Of a stretch of DNA of 30,989 nucleotides, positions 15,614-23,514 are shown piece by piece. The stretch comes from DATAAZ01 sp036259875 (GTDB lineage: Bacteria > Actinomycetota > Thermoleophilia > Gaiellales > Gaiellaceae): the NCBI GenBank assembly GCA_036259875.1, contig DATAAZ010000048.1:1-30989 (forward strand), read 5' to 3'. Numbering within the stretch: position 1 is the first letter of the stretch; every line of letters begins with the position of its first letter. Position numbers and translations under genes: made by a program. Below the pieces are notes generated by a model that saw only the letters and a list, made by a program, of their open reading frames with translations, was not told the DNA's origin and did not search any database.

Positions 15614-16726
15614 TCAAGAACGCACCTCGCCCGATCGACGCATGAGCGCACGAGCCAATGCGCGAAGGGAACCGTGCCACGCACCGAGGCCGTGGGCGAG
15701 ATGGAGGGTCGGAAAGACGACGAGTACGCGGGGGAGAAGGTGCCACGACTCCCCTCGCTGCCGAATCGAAATCGCGCTGGCAGCGGCTGCCGAGGCGCCG
15801 TAGAGGACGAGTTCGCCTCGTAAGATCCGGCGGGCTCCCTTCGAGGTTCGCGCCGCGGGAATTAGGAGCGCCAGCGAGGCGACGAACGCGAATGGGGCGA
15901 GGCTTCGACCGCTGACCAGCCGTCGGTGTTTGGCGACGACGGAAACCTTGTGAAATCCATAGCGGTAGTACTGCGTAAAGAGGGCGCGGAATGACCCCCT
16001 CGGTATGTAAGTCGGCCGTATGCTGGGATCGAAAACGACGGAACCGCCTGCGAGTCGGAGGCGCAGGTTTAGCTCCTCGTCCTCGCTCACCCTGATCGCC
16101 TCGTCATAGCCGCCAACGAGCGAGAGTGCCTCCCGTCGAAACGCGCCGCAAAAGACCGTATCGACCTCGACTCGACGATTCCCGGAATGGCGAATCCAGT
16201 TATGGCCACCGAAGGGGCTCTCGAGCGCACAGCCGATCGCCCGCTCCATCGGCGTTCGGCCCTCGATGACGAAGACGCCACCTACGTTCCAGGCGCCCGT
16301 CTCCTCGGAGGCGCGTGCGCAGCGCCGCAAGTAGTCGCGCGGATACCGCGAATGGCAGTCGAGTCGTACGATCAAGTCCCCGCGGGCGTGGCGAAGGCAG
16401 CGGTTCAACCCGGGGGAGACGTATCGATCAGGATTGTCGAGAACTCTTACGTCTACCCCTGCTCTCGCTGCCGCAGCCTCAAGAAGGTCTCGTGACCCGT
16501 CCGTGGAGCCACCGTCTGCGACGAACGCCTCGACCTCCCCCTCGAAGTCCTGGGCGGCGAGGTCTTCCACTAGGTGGTGGACATGAGCCGCCTCGTTGAA
16601 CATCGGCACGACGACCGAGATCCGATGTATCGGCGCCGAAAAGGATCCGTCCGGCGCGCTGGTTCGATCGCTATCGCCGTCCGACCGCGAAGACGAGAAT
16701 TTCGTCTCGTCGCCGTCGCGCGTCAT
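15614..16726 (-). CDS. Family 2 glycosyltransferase, membrane-associated, ExoA-like
   Basis: 370 residues. A GT-A domain begins at about residue 35 with ISVVVPMFNEAAHVHHLV, then FVADGGSTDGSRDLL, the acceptor/metal block VRLDCHSRYPRDYLRRC, VDTVFCGAFRREAL and SEDEELNLRLRLAGG. The C-terminal 120 residues hold two hydrophobic segments (FAFVASLALLIPAA and LPRVLVVFPTLHLAHG). The layout resembles ExoA-type enzymes that extend lipid-linked exopolysaccharide on the inner face of the membrane. No other glycan assembly gene adjoins it. Lines 15961-16080 hold 72 G+C of 120 (60%) against 44 of 60 at 8881-8940, which suggests horizontal origin. The ATG at 16726 has no good Shine-Dalgarno. Confidence 0.85.
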   Translation of the reverse strand: MTRDGDETKFSSSRSDGDSDRTSAPDGSFSAPIHRISVVVPMFNEAAHVHHLVEDLAAQDFEGEVEAFVADGGSTDGSRDLLEAAAARAGVDVRVLDNPDRYVSPGLNRCLRHARGDLIVRLDCHSRYPRDYLRRCARASEETGAWNVGGVFVIEGRTPMERAIGCALESPFGGHNWIRHSGNRRVEVDTVFCGAFRREALSLVGGYDEAIRVSEDEELNLRLRLAGGSVVFDPSIRPTYIPRGSFRALFTQYYRYGFHKVSVVAKHRRLVSGRSLAPFAFVASLALLIPAARTSKGARRILRGELVLYGASAAAASAISIRQRGESWHLLPRVLVVFPTLHLAHGLGAWHGSLRALARALMRRSGEVRS

Positions 16727-16753
16727 CGGATGACCCAGCTATCTCCCGCACGT

Positions 16754-16781
16754 TCCGGAAAGATTCCGGAACCGATCCGGA
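16754..16781. repeat. Three TCCGGA palindromes phased at 11 bp
   Basis: TCCGGA occurs at 16754-16759, 16765-16770 and 16776-16781; the first two extend to TTCCGGAA. Centres are 11 bp apart, one helical turn, about 30-55 bases upstream of the glycosyltransferase start. A further TCCGGA is at 16836-16841. This looks like an array of protein binding sites, though no regulator is known to match. Confidence 0.45.
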
Positions 16782-16808
16782 GAAACTACATGGAAGCGTA
16801 CTACTCAA

Positions 16809-16856
16809 CCCGGGGTATGAGCCCCGGGCGCTCTATCCGGACTGAGCTACGCCCCC
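16809..16856 (-). pseudogene. 5' half of a tRNA (CAT-like anticodon arm), truncated
   Basis: The minus strand from 16856 reads an acceptor 5' strand GGGGGCG, then TA and a complete D arm (GCTC, loop with GG, GAGC). An anticodon-like hairpin CCCGGGG-CTCATA-CCCCGGG follows. The CTCATA loop matches CAT-anticodon tRNAs but is one base short, with a stem two pairs too long. No T arm (GGTTCNANNCC) and no 3' acceptor strand pairing with GGGGGCG follow. It is therefore a remnant or tRNA-like hairpin, not a working gene. tRNA fragments often mark the edge of integrated DNA, and the low-GC glycosyltransferase gene lies on its 3' side. Confidence 0.55.
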
Positions 16857-16869
16857 CGACTGGTCGGGG
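16854..16869. repeat. 7-bp inverted repeat overlapping the tRNA 5' end
   Basis: CCCCGAC-TG-GTCGGGG is perfect. It could fold as a strong hairpin and might end transcription between the cyclodeaminase gene and the glycosyltransferase gene, but no T run follows on either strand. Confidence 0.35.
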
Positions 16870-16967
16870 TAGCACCGGATCGAAGCTGCTCGTAGGGGCC
16901 ACTCACCCAGCTTCCCAAGGCTACGGCAGGCGTGGACAGCATCCCTCGGTCGCGCGCGGCGACCGGG

Positions 16968-17993
16968 CTAGCCGATCTCTATTTCGGACGTGCCGGCGAA
17001 GGCGGGCGTCGAGGGATCCTCGCGGTACCGCTCGTAGACGGCGATCGAGACGGCGAGATCCTGGATCGCCAGGCCGGTCGAGTCGAACAGCGTGATGTCG
17101 TGCTCCGACTCGCGGCCCGGCGCCGCGCCGAGGAGTACGTCGCCGAGCTGGGTGACGTCGTCTCGTGTGAGTCCCGCCTCGACGCCGCGGCTCAGGTCGC
17201 CGCCGTGCTTCGCCTGTTCCCAGTCGTCACAGAAGAGACGGACGCGGACTGGTGTTCCACTTGCCACTACCTGCTCCCGCTCGTCCACGACGATTCGCGC
17301 GCGGAGCAGCTCCTCGACCGCGATCTCTGCCTTGCCCGGCCCGTCCGCGCCCATCAGGCTGACGTGTTGGCCCGCGTGGAGCGTCCTGTCGTCGAAGAGG
17401 AGCTCGCGGCCCGGCGTCACGGTGACGACGACATCGCAGGCGAGCGCGTCGGCGAGGTCGGCGGCGACCTCGGCCCCGTCGCCCAGCTCGCCGGCGACGA
17501 GCTGCGCCTGGTTCGGTCGCGCATCCCAGAGGACAACCTCCCGCTCGCGTGCGAGAAACGTGCGGGCGACCGCACGACCGTTCACGCCGCAGCCGACGAC
17601 GGCGGCCGGCGCGACCGTCGGCCGCGCGAGTGCCTCCGCCGCGAGCACGGCTGCGGCCCCGGTGCGGAGGGCCGTGACCGCGCCTGCGTCGAGGATGGCG
17701 CGAAGCTCGCCCGTCTCCCCGTCCGAGAGCAGGACGACCCCGCTGACGGTGGGGAGCGCCCGAGCCGGGTTGTTCGGAAACGAGGTGACCCATTTGAGGA
17801 CGGCGTAGCCGCCGCCCGACGCCGGCATGGCGCGGAAGTCGCCGTCGGGCGGCGCCGGGAGGTAGACCTTCGAGGGCATCGTCCACGTGCCGCGTGCGTG
17901 CGCGACGAACGCGTCGCGGACGACGTCGACGGACTCGCCGGGCGCGAGCGCCGCCGTCACCTGGTCGGCGGCGAAGACCGGGACGCCGGGCAC
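16968..17993 (-). CDS. Ornithine cyclodeaminase/mu-crystallin family protein
   Basis: About 341 residues from GTG at 17993. The family includes ornithine cyclodeaminase, alanine dehydrogenase and ketimine reductases, using NAD(P). Visible are VLKWVTSFPNNPARALPTV (substrate/cofactor loop with conserved Lys), the helix AGAVTALRTGAAAVLAAEAL, the nucleotide-binding VVGCGVNGRAVARTF with a GxGxxG core, DVVVTVTPG and the C-terminal LFDSTGLAIQDLA. The last motif is conserved across the family. The upstream in-frame GTG at 18023 would extend into the promoter of the divergent lyase gene, so 17993 is preferred. The exact substrate is open. The neighbours suggest amino-acid catabolism. Confidence 0.88.
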   Translation of the reverse strand: MPGVPVFAADQVTAALAPGESVDVVRDAFVAHARGTWTMPSKVYLPAPPDGDFRAMPASGGGYAVLKWVTSFPNNPARALPTVSGVVLLSDGETGELRAILDAGAVTALRTGAAAVLAAEALARPTVAPAAVVGCGVNGRAVARTFLAREREVVLWDARPNQAQLVAGELGDGAEVAADLADALACDVVVTVTPGRELLFDDRTLHAGQHVSLMGADGPGKAEIAVEELLRARIVVDEREQVVASGTPVRVRLFCDDWEQAKHGGDLSRGVEAGLTRDDVTQLGDVLLGAAPGRESEHDITLFDSTGLAIQDLAVSIAVYERYREDPSTPAFAGTSEIEIG

Positions 17994-18000
17994 GGCTGCG

Positions 18001-18007
18001 TATCCTA
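18001..18007. promoter_or_regulatory. Symmetric -10 element, possible bidirectional promoter
   Basis: TATCCTA reads TATCCT on the plus strand (18001-18006), ending six bases before the GTG at 18013. On the minus strand it reads TAGGAT (18007-18002), ending eight bases before the GTG at 17993. One seven-base element can thus serve both divergent genes, each leaderless or nearly so. Confidence 0.5.
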
Positions 18008-18012
18008 GGCTC

Positions 18013-18906
18013 GTGGGGGTCACCGTCTGCGACGTCGGGCCGCGCGACGGGCTTCAGAACGAGGCGACGACACTGGCACCCGAGACGCGCGCCGAGCTCG
18101 TCGACCGCCTGGCCGGAGCGGGCGTCCCGCGGATCGAGGCGGTCAGCTTCGTGAATCCGGCCCGGGTTCCGGCGATGGCGGGCGCGAACGAGGTCGTGGA
18201 CGGAATCGTTCGCCGCGAGCGGACCGACTACGCGGGCCTCGTGCTGAACGAGCGCGGCTACGAACGGCTGCGCGACACGGACCTCGGTCGCGTCCACTTC
18301 ACGCTCGCGGCCACGGACTCGTTCAACCGGCGGAACGCGAACGCGACGGTCGAGGAATCGCTTGCGACCGCCGGGCGTGTGCTCGAGCGCGCGCGTGCCG
18401 AGGACGTCCCGGTCACGGTGACGATCGGCGTCGCGTTTGGCTGCCCGTTCGAGGGCGCCGTCGATCCCACACGCGTCCTCGGGCTCGCCGAGGTCGTGCT
18501 CACGCTCGGCGCCGAGGAGGTCGTCTTCGCGGACACGATCGGGGTCGCGGTCCCGAGCCAGGTCCTGCGCATCGTTGCCGAGGCGCTCGCGCTCGAGCGC
18601 CCGGTCGGAATCCATCTCCACAACACGCGCTCGACCGGCCTCGCGAACGCGTGGGCGGCGCTCGAGGCGGGCGCGACGGTGTTCGATGCCTCGGTGGGCG
18701 GCCTGGGCGGGTGCCCGTTCGCGCCGAAGGCGACCGGGAACATCGCGACCGAGGATCTGGTCTACCTGCTGCACGGGGAGGGTGTCGAGACGGGGATCGA
18801 CCTCGACGCGCTGATCGGCGTCGCCGAGTGGCTCGAGGGCGTCCTGGGCCGCCGGCTCCCCGGCCAGGTCTACCGCGCGGGGACGTTCGCCCCCGTCGCG
18901 TCCTAG
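18013..18906 (+). CDS. Hydroxymethylglutaryl-CoA lyase family protein
   Basis: 297 residues, the normal length. It is a DRE-TIM metallolyase: CDVGPRDGLQNE at the N-terminus holds the metal Asp and catalytic Arg, VSFVNPARVPAM follows, HLHNTRSTGLAN supplies the metal histidines and GLGGCPFAPKATGN is the family signature loop with its Cys. It cleaves HMG-CoA to acetyl-CoA and acetoacetate, the last step of leucine degradation. Some relatives act on other acyl-CoAs. GTG at 18013 was chosen over longer frames because the conserved N-terminus starts at once and the codon follows a TATCCT -10 by six bases. It is convergent with the semialdehyde dehydrogenase gene. Confidence 0.9.
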   Translation: MGVTVCDVGPRDGLQNEATTLAPETRAELVDRLAGAGVPRIEAVSFVNPARVPAMAGANEVVDGIVRRERTDYAGLVLNERGYERLRDTDLGRVHFTLAATDSFNRRNANATVEESLATAGRVLERARAEDVPVTVTIGVAFGCPFEGAVDPTRVLGLAEVVLTLGAEEVVFADTIGVAVPSQVLRIVAEALALERPVGIHLHNTRSTGLANAWAALEAGATVFDASVGGLGGCPFAPKATGNIATEDLVYLLHGEGVETGIDLDALIGVAEWLEGVLGRRLPGQVYRAGTFAPVAS

Positions 18907-18954
18907 GCGCGCCGAACCACGTAAGAGACCGGTACCTGCGTCCTTCGGACCCGG

Positions 18955-20493
18955 CTAGCGCGTCTGCGGAAAGCCGAGGTCGACCTTGCTCGTCGCCGGA
19001 TCGGGCCAGCGGCTCGTGACGACCTTGCCCCGCGTGTAGAACTCGATCCCCTCGGGCCCGTAGATGTGGGTGTCGCCGAAGAGGGAGCTCTTCCAGCCGC
19101 CGAACGAGTAGTAGGCGACCGGGACGGGGATCGGGACGTTCACCCCGACCATCCCCGCCTGCACGTCGAACTGGAACTGGCGGGCGACGCCCCCGTCGCG
19201 AGTGAAGATCGCCGTTCCGTTTCCGTACGGGTTCTCGTTCACGAGCCGGACCGCCTCGTCGTATGTGGAAACGCGTGTCACGCCGAGCACCGGGCCGAAG
19301 ATCTCGTCCCGGTAGGAGCGCATCTCGGGCGTCATGTTGTCGATCAGAGAGACACCGAGCCAGAAGCCGTCGCCGTCCGGGCTCGAGTCGCGCCCGTCGA
19401 CGACGACCGTTGCGCCCTCCTCGGGCGCGTGCTCGACGTAGGACGCGACCCGGTCGCGGTGCTCCCGCGTGACGAGCGGCCCCATCTCCGAGTCGGGATC
19501 CATCCCGTCGCCGACTTTCACGTTCGGGATTCGCTCCTTGATCGCCTCGACGAGCCGGTCGCCCACGTCCCCCACGGCGACGACCTGCGAGACCGCCATG
19601 CACCGCTCGCCGGCCGACCCGTACGCCGCGCTGACCGCGGCGTCCGCGGCCATGTCGACGTCCGCGTCCGGCAGGACGATCATGTGGTTCTTGGCACCGC
19701 CTAGCGCCTGGCAGCGCTTGCCCGTCCGCGTCGCGTTCTCGTAGACGTACTTTGCGATCGGCGTCGAACCGACGAACGAGACGGCGTCGATGCCCGGGTG
19801 TTCGAGGATCGCGTCGACGGCCACCTTGTCGCCGTGCACGACGTTGAAGACGCCGTCCGGGACGCCCGCCTGCTGCAGCAGCCGCGCAACGAAGAGGGAT
19901 GCGGACGGGTCCTTCTCGGACGGCTTCAGCACAAAGGTGTTCCCGCACGCGAGCGCGGGCGCCCACATCCACATGGGAACCATCGCCGGGAAGTTGAACG
20001 GCGTGATCCCGGCGCAGACGCCGAGCGGCTGGCGGATCGAATAGACGTCGATTCCGGTCGAGGCCTGCTCCGAGAAGCCGCCCTTCAGGAGCTCGGGGAT
20101 CCCGCAGCAGTACTCGATCACCTCGAGGCCGCGCGCCACCTCGCCCTTCGCGTCGGAGAACACCTTGCCGTGCTCCGCAGTCAGGATCCGGGCGATATCG
20201 TCGTGCCGCTCGACGACGAGGTTCCGGATCCGGAACATGAGCTCCGTCCGCCGCGAGAGCGACAACCGGCGCCAGCTCGGGAACGCCTCCCTCGCCACCG
20301 TGACGGCGCGGTCGACCTCCTCTGGGGTCGCAAAGTCGACGGTGCCCGTCTGCTCGCCCGTCGCGGGGTTGTAGACCGGCCCGCTCCGGCCCGACTCGCC
20401 TTCGGCGATTCGCCCTCCGATCCAGTGGCTGATCCGCGCGGGCTCGCGCTCGTCGCGCCGCGCGAGCTCGGGCGCCTGGATGACCTCGCTCAT
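18955..20493 (-). CDS. mmsA: CoA-acylating methylmalonate-semialdehyde dehydrogenase
   Basis: 512 residues of the aldehyde dehydrogenase fold. It matches the MmsA/IolA group: HWIGGRI start, SLSRRTELMFRIRNLV, EHGKVFSDAKGEVARGLEV, GITPFNFPAMVPMWM, LGGAKNHMIVLPDADVD and the catalytic Cys in SAGERCMAVS. The enzyme turns methylmalonate or malonate semialdehyde with CoA and NAD into propionyl- or acetyl-CoA, in valine, thymine, beta-alanine or inositol breakdown. ATG at 20493 is preceded by GAGGGAGGCG, a strong Shine-Dalgarno, unlike its leaderless neighbours. With the HMG-CoA lyase family gene it suggests branched-chain amino-acid catabolism. Confidence 0.92.
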   Translation of the reverse strand: MSEVIQAPELARRDEREPARISHWIGGRIAEGESGRSGPVYNPATGEQTGTVDFATPEEVDRAVTVAREAFPSWRRLSLSRRTELMFRIRNLVVERHDDIARILTAEHGKVFSDAKGEVARGLEVIEYCCGIPELLKGGFSEQASTGIDVYSIRQPLGVCAGITPFNFPAMVPMWMWAPALACGNTFVLKPSEKDPSASLFVARLLQQAGVPDGVFNVVHGDKVAVDAILEHPGIDAVSFVGSTPIAKYVYENATRTGKRCQALGGAKNHMIVLPDADVDMAADAAVSAAYGSAGERCMAVSQVVAVGDVGDRLVEAIKERIPNVKVGDGMDPDSEMGPLVTREHRDRVASYVEHAPEEGATVVVDGRDSSPDGDGFWLGVSLIDNMTPEMRSYRDEIFGPVLGVTRVSTYDEAVRLVNENPYGNGTAIFTRDGGVARQFQFDVQAGMVGVNVPIPVPVAYYSFGGWKSSLFGDTHIYGPEGIEFYTRGKVVTSRWPDPATSKVDLGFPQTR

Positions 20494-20556
20494 GTCAGCG
20501 CCTCCCTCGTCGTTCCGCGTGGACAGCCTACCCCGTCGGCGCCGTCCCGACGCGTG

Positions 20557-20562
20557 TACGGT
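20557..20562 (+). promoter_or_regulatory. -10 element TACGGT upstream of truncated cupin
   Basis: TACGGT ends seven bases before the GTG at 20570. A promoter that still looks intact before a shortened gene suggests the truncation is recent. Confidence 0.4.
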
Positions 20563-20569
20563 TGCGTGC

Positions 20570-20773
20570 GTGATCGTCGAGGAGATCCTCCGCGTCGCGC
20601 GCGAGAACGACCACTTCCGCCGCGAGATCGCGACGGGCCAGCGCAGCCAGGTCGTCGTCATGACGATCCCGTCCGACGGCGAGATCGGCGACGAGGTGCA
20701 CGAGGGCATCGACCAGATGCTCCTCTTCGTGTCGAGCGAAAGCGGCTGCCCGATGAAGCGGCTCGTCGTCTAG
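20570..20773 (+). pseudogene. Truncated cupin-domain protein
   Basis: 67 residues. The text IATGQRSQVVVMTIPSDGEI, GDEVHEGIDQMLLFV is the N-terminal half of a small single-domain cupin, including one strand with the His-x-Gly metal region. The frame then changes to SSESGCPMKRLVV and stops at 20771. The second cupin motif (PAGTRHNF type) and the rest of the barrel are missing and not found in other frames just downstream, so a deletion is more likely than one frameshift. It probably cannot fold as a cupin. The promoter-like hexamer is still in place. Confidence 0.6.
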
Positions 20774-20778
20774 GCGCG

Positions 20779-20994
20779 GTGACAGCCGCGCTCGCGGTCG
20801 CGCCGCACGCCGGCGCCCAGGCGAGCGAGACGGCGAGCTGCATCGGCAAGGCCCAGTCGTCGTTCGCCGGCGAGCCCGGCACGGTTGCATTCCTGACGCA
20901 TCTCTTCCACGACCAGTACAAGCTGGTGGGCCGTCCGCCAGGTCACTTCGAACGGGACCCCCTTCGCCTGCCGGACTGTCCGTTCGGGTCGTAG
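20779..20994 (+). CDS. Small exported Cys-containing protein, unknown function
   Basis: 71 residues from GTG at 20779. The first residues (AALAVAPHAGAQA) resemble the end of a signal peptide, followed by SCIGKAQSSFAGEPGTVAFL, a helix-like middle and a second Cys in LPDCPFGS. The signal lacks the usual basic N-terminus, so the gene may have lost its 5' end in the same deletion that cut the cupin just upstream. I do not recognise a family with certainty. It meets the convergent oxidoreductase gene with no spare base. Confidence 0.4.
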   Translation: MTAALAVAPHAGAQASETASCIGKAQSSFAGEPGTVAFLTHLFHDQYKLVGRPPGHFERDPLRLPDCPFGS

Positions 20995-21951
20995 CTATGG
21001 GACGACGACGAGCTTGGCGCCCGCGCCCGCGCGCTGGCGCTCCCAGGCTGCGCCGAGCTCTTCGAGCGGGACTGTCTCAATGTCGAGGCGCACGCGGCCC
21101 GCGAGCGCCTCGCCGACGAGCCGGCGATACTCGCGCTCGATGACGCCGTCCGATATCGCCAGGGTCGAGTACCCGAGGATCGCGAGCTGCTTGCCGCGGA
21201 CGTGGGCCGAACGAAGCGTCGCCTCGGCTCCGGCCGACTGGCCGACGTTGACGATGCGCGCGCCCGGCACGGCGACCGCTAACGCCGCGGCGAGCGGCTC
21301 ACCCCACAGCGGATCGACGATCACGTCGACCCCTTCGGTCCCGACCACGTCGGCAAGGTCGTCCTCGCCGAGGCGAACGACGGCGTCCGCGCCCGCCTCG
21401 CTCGCCCGCGCGAGTCCCTCAGGGCTCCGCCCTGCCGCGACCACGTAGGACGCACCGAACCTCCGCGCCGCCTGCACGGCGACGAGACCGACGGCGCCCG
21501 TTGCGCCGAGGACGAGGACGCGCTCGCCGCCTTCGAGCGGCGCCCGCCAGGCGAGGGGGAGCCAGCCGGCGAGCCCCGCGACCCCGAACGCTGCGGCGAG
21601 CGGCGGGTCGGCCCCCGCCGGAACCTCGAACAGCAGGTCCTCCGCCACGGCGGCGCGCTCCGCAAGGAGACCGTCCCGGCGCACGCCAAGCCCCTCGCCG
21701 TGCGCCCAAACGAGCGTCCCGCGCGCGAACCGCGCCGAGTGGATGACCCGTCCGACGGCCTCGACGCCCGGGATGTAGGGGAGATCCGGGTGCCCGCCGT
21801 AGAAGATCGCCGACGAGACCGAGATGTCGAGCGGGTTGAGCGGCGCGGCGAGGATCTCGAGGAGCGCGTCGCCGTCACCGGCGCGCGGCTCCGGGACATC
21901 GCGCAGCTCGGGTGCCCTGCGGAGCTCGGTGACGACCGCGGCGCGCATCAC
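20995..21951 (-). CDS. Zinc-independent MDR quinone oxidoreductase-like protein
   Basis: 318 residues of the medium-chain dehydrogenase/reductase fold. The N-terminal GroES-like part has AAPLNPLDISV and YIPGVEAVGRVI. The Rossmann half has GERVLVLGATGAVGLVAVQAA and YVVAAGRSPEGLARASEAGAD, matching NADPH quinone oxidoreductases that lack structural and catalytic zinc. It likely reduces quinones or enones with NADPH. Two ATG codons are adjacent at the start (21951 and 21948). The LLM oxidoreductase gene ends 22 bases upstream on the same strand, so the two are probably co-transcribed, which points to a shared redox pathway. Confidence 0.85.
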   Translation of the reverse strand: MMRAAVVTELRRAPELRDVPEPRAGDGDALLEILAAPLNPLDISVSSAIFYGGHPDLPYIPGVEAVGRVIHSARFARGTLVWAHGEGLGVRRDGLLAERAAVAEDLLFEVPAGADPPLAAAFGVAGLAGWLPLAWRAPLEGGERVLVLGATGAVGLVAVQAARRFGASYVVAAGRSPEGLARASEAGADAVVRLGEDDLADVVGTEGVDVIVDPLWGEPLAAALAVAVPGARIVNVGQSAGAEATLRSAHVRGKQLAILGYSTLAISDGVIEREYRRLVGEALAGRVRLDIETVPLEELGAAWERQRAGAGAKLVVVP

Positions 21952-21973
21952 GGCCCGCCTGCAAGCCGTACGC

Positions 21974-22990
21974 CTACGCCGTCACGTGCTCGAACTGCGG
22001 GAGGATCTCGTGCCGGTAGGCGGCGAGCGTCTCCTCCTGGCCCTTCGTCATCAGGTAGATGTTGAAGTGGCCGACGCCGAGGCCCTCCAGGTCGCGCAGC
22101 TTCTGCGTGATCTGGTCCGGCGTCCCGAGCACACAGAACCGGTCGCAGATTTCGTCGGAGACGAACTCGCCGTGCTTCGCGCCGACCCGGCTGTGCTCCT
22201 TGTAGTCGTAGAACTTGCGGGCTCTGACGTACTCCGTCAGCGCCGCGGGGATCTCCGACTCGAAGCCGTAGCGCTCGATCAAGTCCATGACGTGATTCGA
22301 GACCATCGCCGGGAACCAGCGGACCTGCTCGCGCGCATCGGCGAGGTCGTCGGAGACGTGGCTCGGGGCGCACACATGGCATTTGAGCGCGCCGGGGTCG
22401 CGCCCCTCCTCCTCGGCCGAGCGCCGAGCCGTCTCCATGATCCACCGGATGATCTCGGGGTCGGCGAGCTGGATGATGACGCCGTCTCCGACCCGGCCGG
22501 CGACGGCGAGCGCCTTCGGACCGTATCCGGCGACGTACATCTCGATCGGCGGTAGCTCGGGGCGAACCCACTTGAGCTGCAGCTCCTTGCCGTTCCACTC
22601 GACCGGCCGGCCGTTCATCAGGTCTTTCATCATCCGGAGCGACCGCTCGAACTCGGCGACCTTGACCGGCTGAAGGCCGACCACGCGCCGCGACGAGTCG
22701 CCGCGGCCGATTCCCATCACGGCGCGCCCGTTCGAGATCTCGTGCAGCGTCGCGTAGTAGCTGGCCGTGATAGTCGGCTCCCGGATACCCGGGTTCGTGA
22801 CGCAGTGGCCGAGCTTCAGCCGCTCGGTGCGGTCGGCAGCCAGCGCGAGGAGCGGATAGGACTCGTGCCAGAGGATGTGCGAGTCGTAGGTCCAGCCGTT
22901 ATCGAAGCCGTACTCCTCCGCCTTCTCCATGAGCTCGAGCAGGCGCGTGTACGGCGGGTCGGGAAGAACGGTAACGCCGAACGTGAGCAT
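21974..22990 (-). CDS. LLM class F420-dependent oxidoreductase
   Basis: 338 residues. The sequence begins LTFGVTVLPDPPYTRLLELM and continues GFDNGWTYDSHILWHESYPL, CVTNPGIREPTITASYYATL, ISNGRAVMGIGRGDSSRR and YVAGYGPKALAVAGRVGDG. These are hallmarks of F420-using luciferase-like enzymes (methylene-H4MPT reductase and glucose-6-phosphate dehydrogenase relatives). The window also encodes the F420 pathway (26139 onward), which supports F420 over FMN. The substrate is unknown. ATG at 22990 has GGGAGG just upstream; longer frames lack similarity before this point. It is divergent from the DUF606 gene at 23053. Confidence 0.87.
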   Translation of the reverse strand: MLTFGVTVLPDPPYTRLLELMEKAEEYGFDNGWTYDSHILWHESYPLLALAADRTERLKLGHCVTNPGIREPTITASYYATLHEISNGRAVMGIGRGDSSRRVVGLQPVKVAEFERSLRMMKDLMNGRPVEWNGKELQLKWVRPELPPIEMYVAGYGPKALAVAGRVGDGVIIQLADPEIIRWIMETARRSAEEEGRDPGALKCHVCAPSHVSDDLADAREQVRWFPAMVSNHVMDLIERYGFESEIPAALTEYVRARKFYDYKEHSRVGAKHGEFVSDEICDRFCVLGTPDQITQKLRDLEGLGVGHFNIYLMTKGQEETLAAYRHEILPQFEHVTA

Positions 22991-23052
22991 AGGGCCTCCC
23001 GCGTGCGGTTCCGGGGGAAGGGAAGTGGCCATCTTCGCGCGAAACGAACGCT

Positions 23053-23499
23053 GTGACAACGTGGTCGTACCTCGTATTCGGGCTCGCGGCGGGCGCGATG
23101 CTTCCGATCCAGTTCGGGGTGAACGCCGAGCTGGCGCGCTGGGTGGACAGCCCGCTTCGGGCGTCGCTCGTCTCGTTCGCGGTCGGGACACTCGTCCTCG
23201 TCGTCGCCGCGGTCCCGCTCCTTCGCGAGTGGCCGGCCGGGGAGCGGCTCGGAGCAGCACCCTGGTGGGTGTGGATCGGCGGCGCGCTCGGCGCGTTCTA
23301 CGTGCTCGGGAGCATCGTCTCCGCCCCGCGCCTGGGAGCGGTCACGCTGGTAGCCGTGATCCTCGCCGGGCAGGCGACCGCCTCGCTCGTGATCGACCAC
23401 TTCGGGTGGATCGGATTTCCCGCGCACGCGGTGACGCCGGGCCGCCTCGTCGGCGTCGCGCTCCTCGCGGCGGGGGTGATCCTCGTTCGGATTTTCTAG
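23053..23499 (+). CDS. DUF606/DMT-type small membrane transporter
   Basis: 148 residues with about five hydrophobic segments. The opening LVFGLAAGAMLPIQFGVNAE and GALGAFYVLGSIVSAPRLGA plus VILAGQATASLVIDHFGW are typical of the DUF606 (YdcZ-like) branch of the drug/metabolite transporter group, usually built of two half-size repeats. It lies in the cytoplasmic membrane and its cargo is unknown. The GTG at 23053 has neither a good Shine-Dalgarno nor a TANNNT element at the usual distance. The VOC gene follows 15 bases after the stop, suggesting an operon of three. Confidence 0.82.
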   Translation: MTTWSYLVFGLAAGAMLPIQFGVNAELARWVDSPLRASLVSFAVGTLVLVVAAVPLLREWPAGERLGAAPWWVWIGGALGAFYVLGSIVSAPRLGAVTLVAVILAGQATASLVIDHFGWIGFPAHAVTPGRLVGVALLAAGVILVRIF

Positions 23500-23514
23500 C
23501 GTGCGCGGAGCGGC

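Noticed and set aside
16741..16810. Possible continuation of the tRNA with a T arm at GGTTCCGGAATC
   Set aside because: The spacing would need a variable region of over 35 bases, the T loop is malformed and no 3' acceptor strand pairs with GGGGGCG.
18920..18950. Small GTCC-TTC-GGAC hairpin after the lyase gene
   Set aside because: The stem is only four pairs with no T run, too weak to call a terminator.
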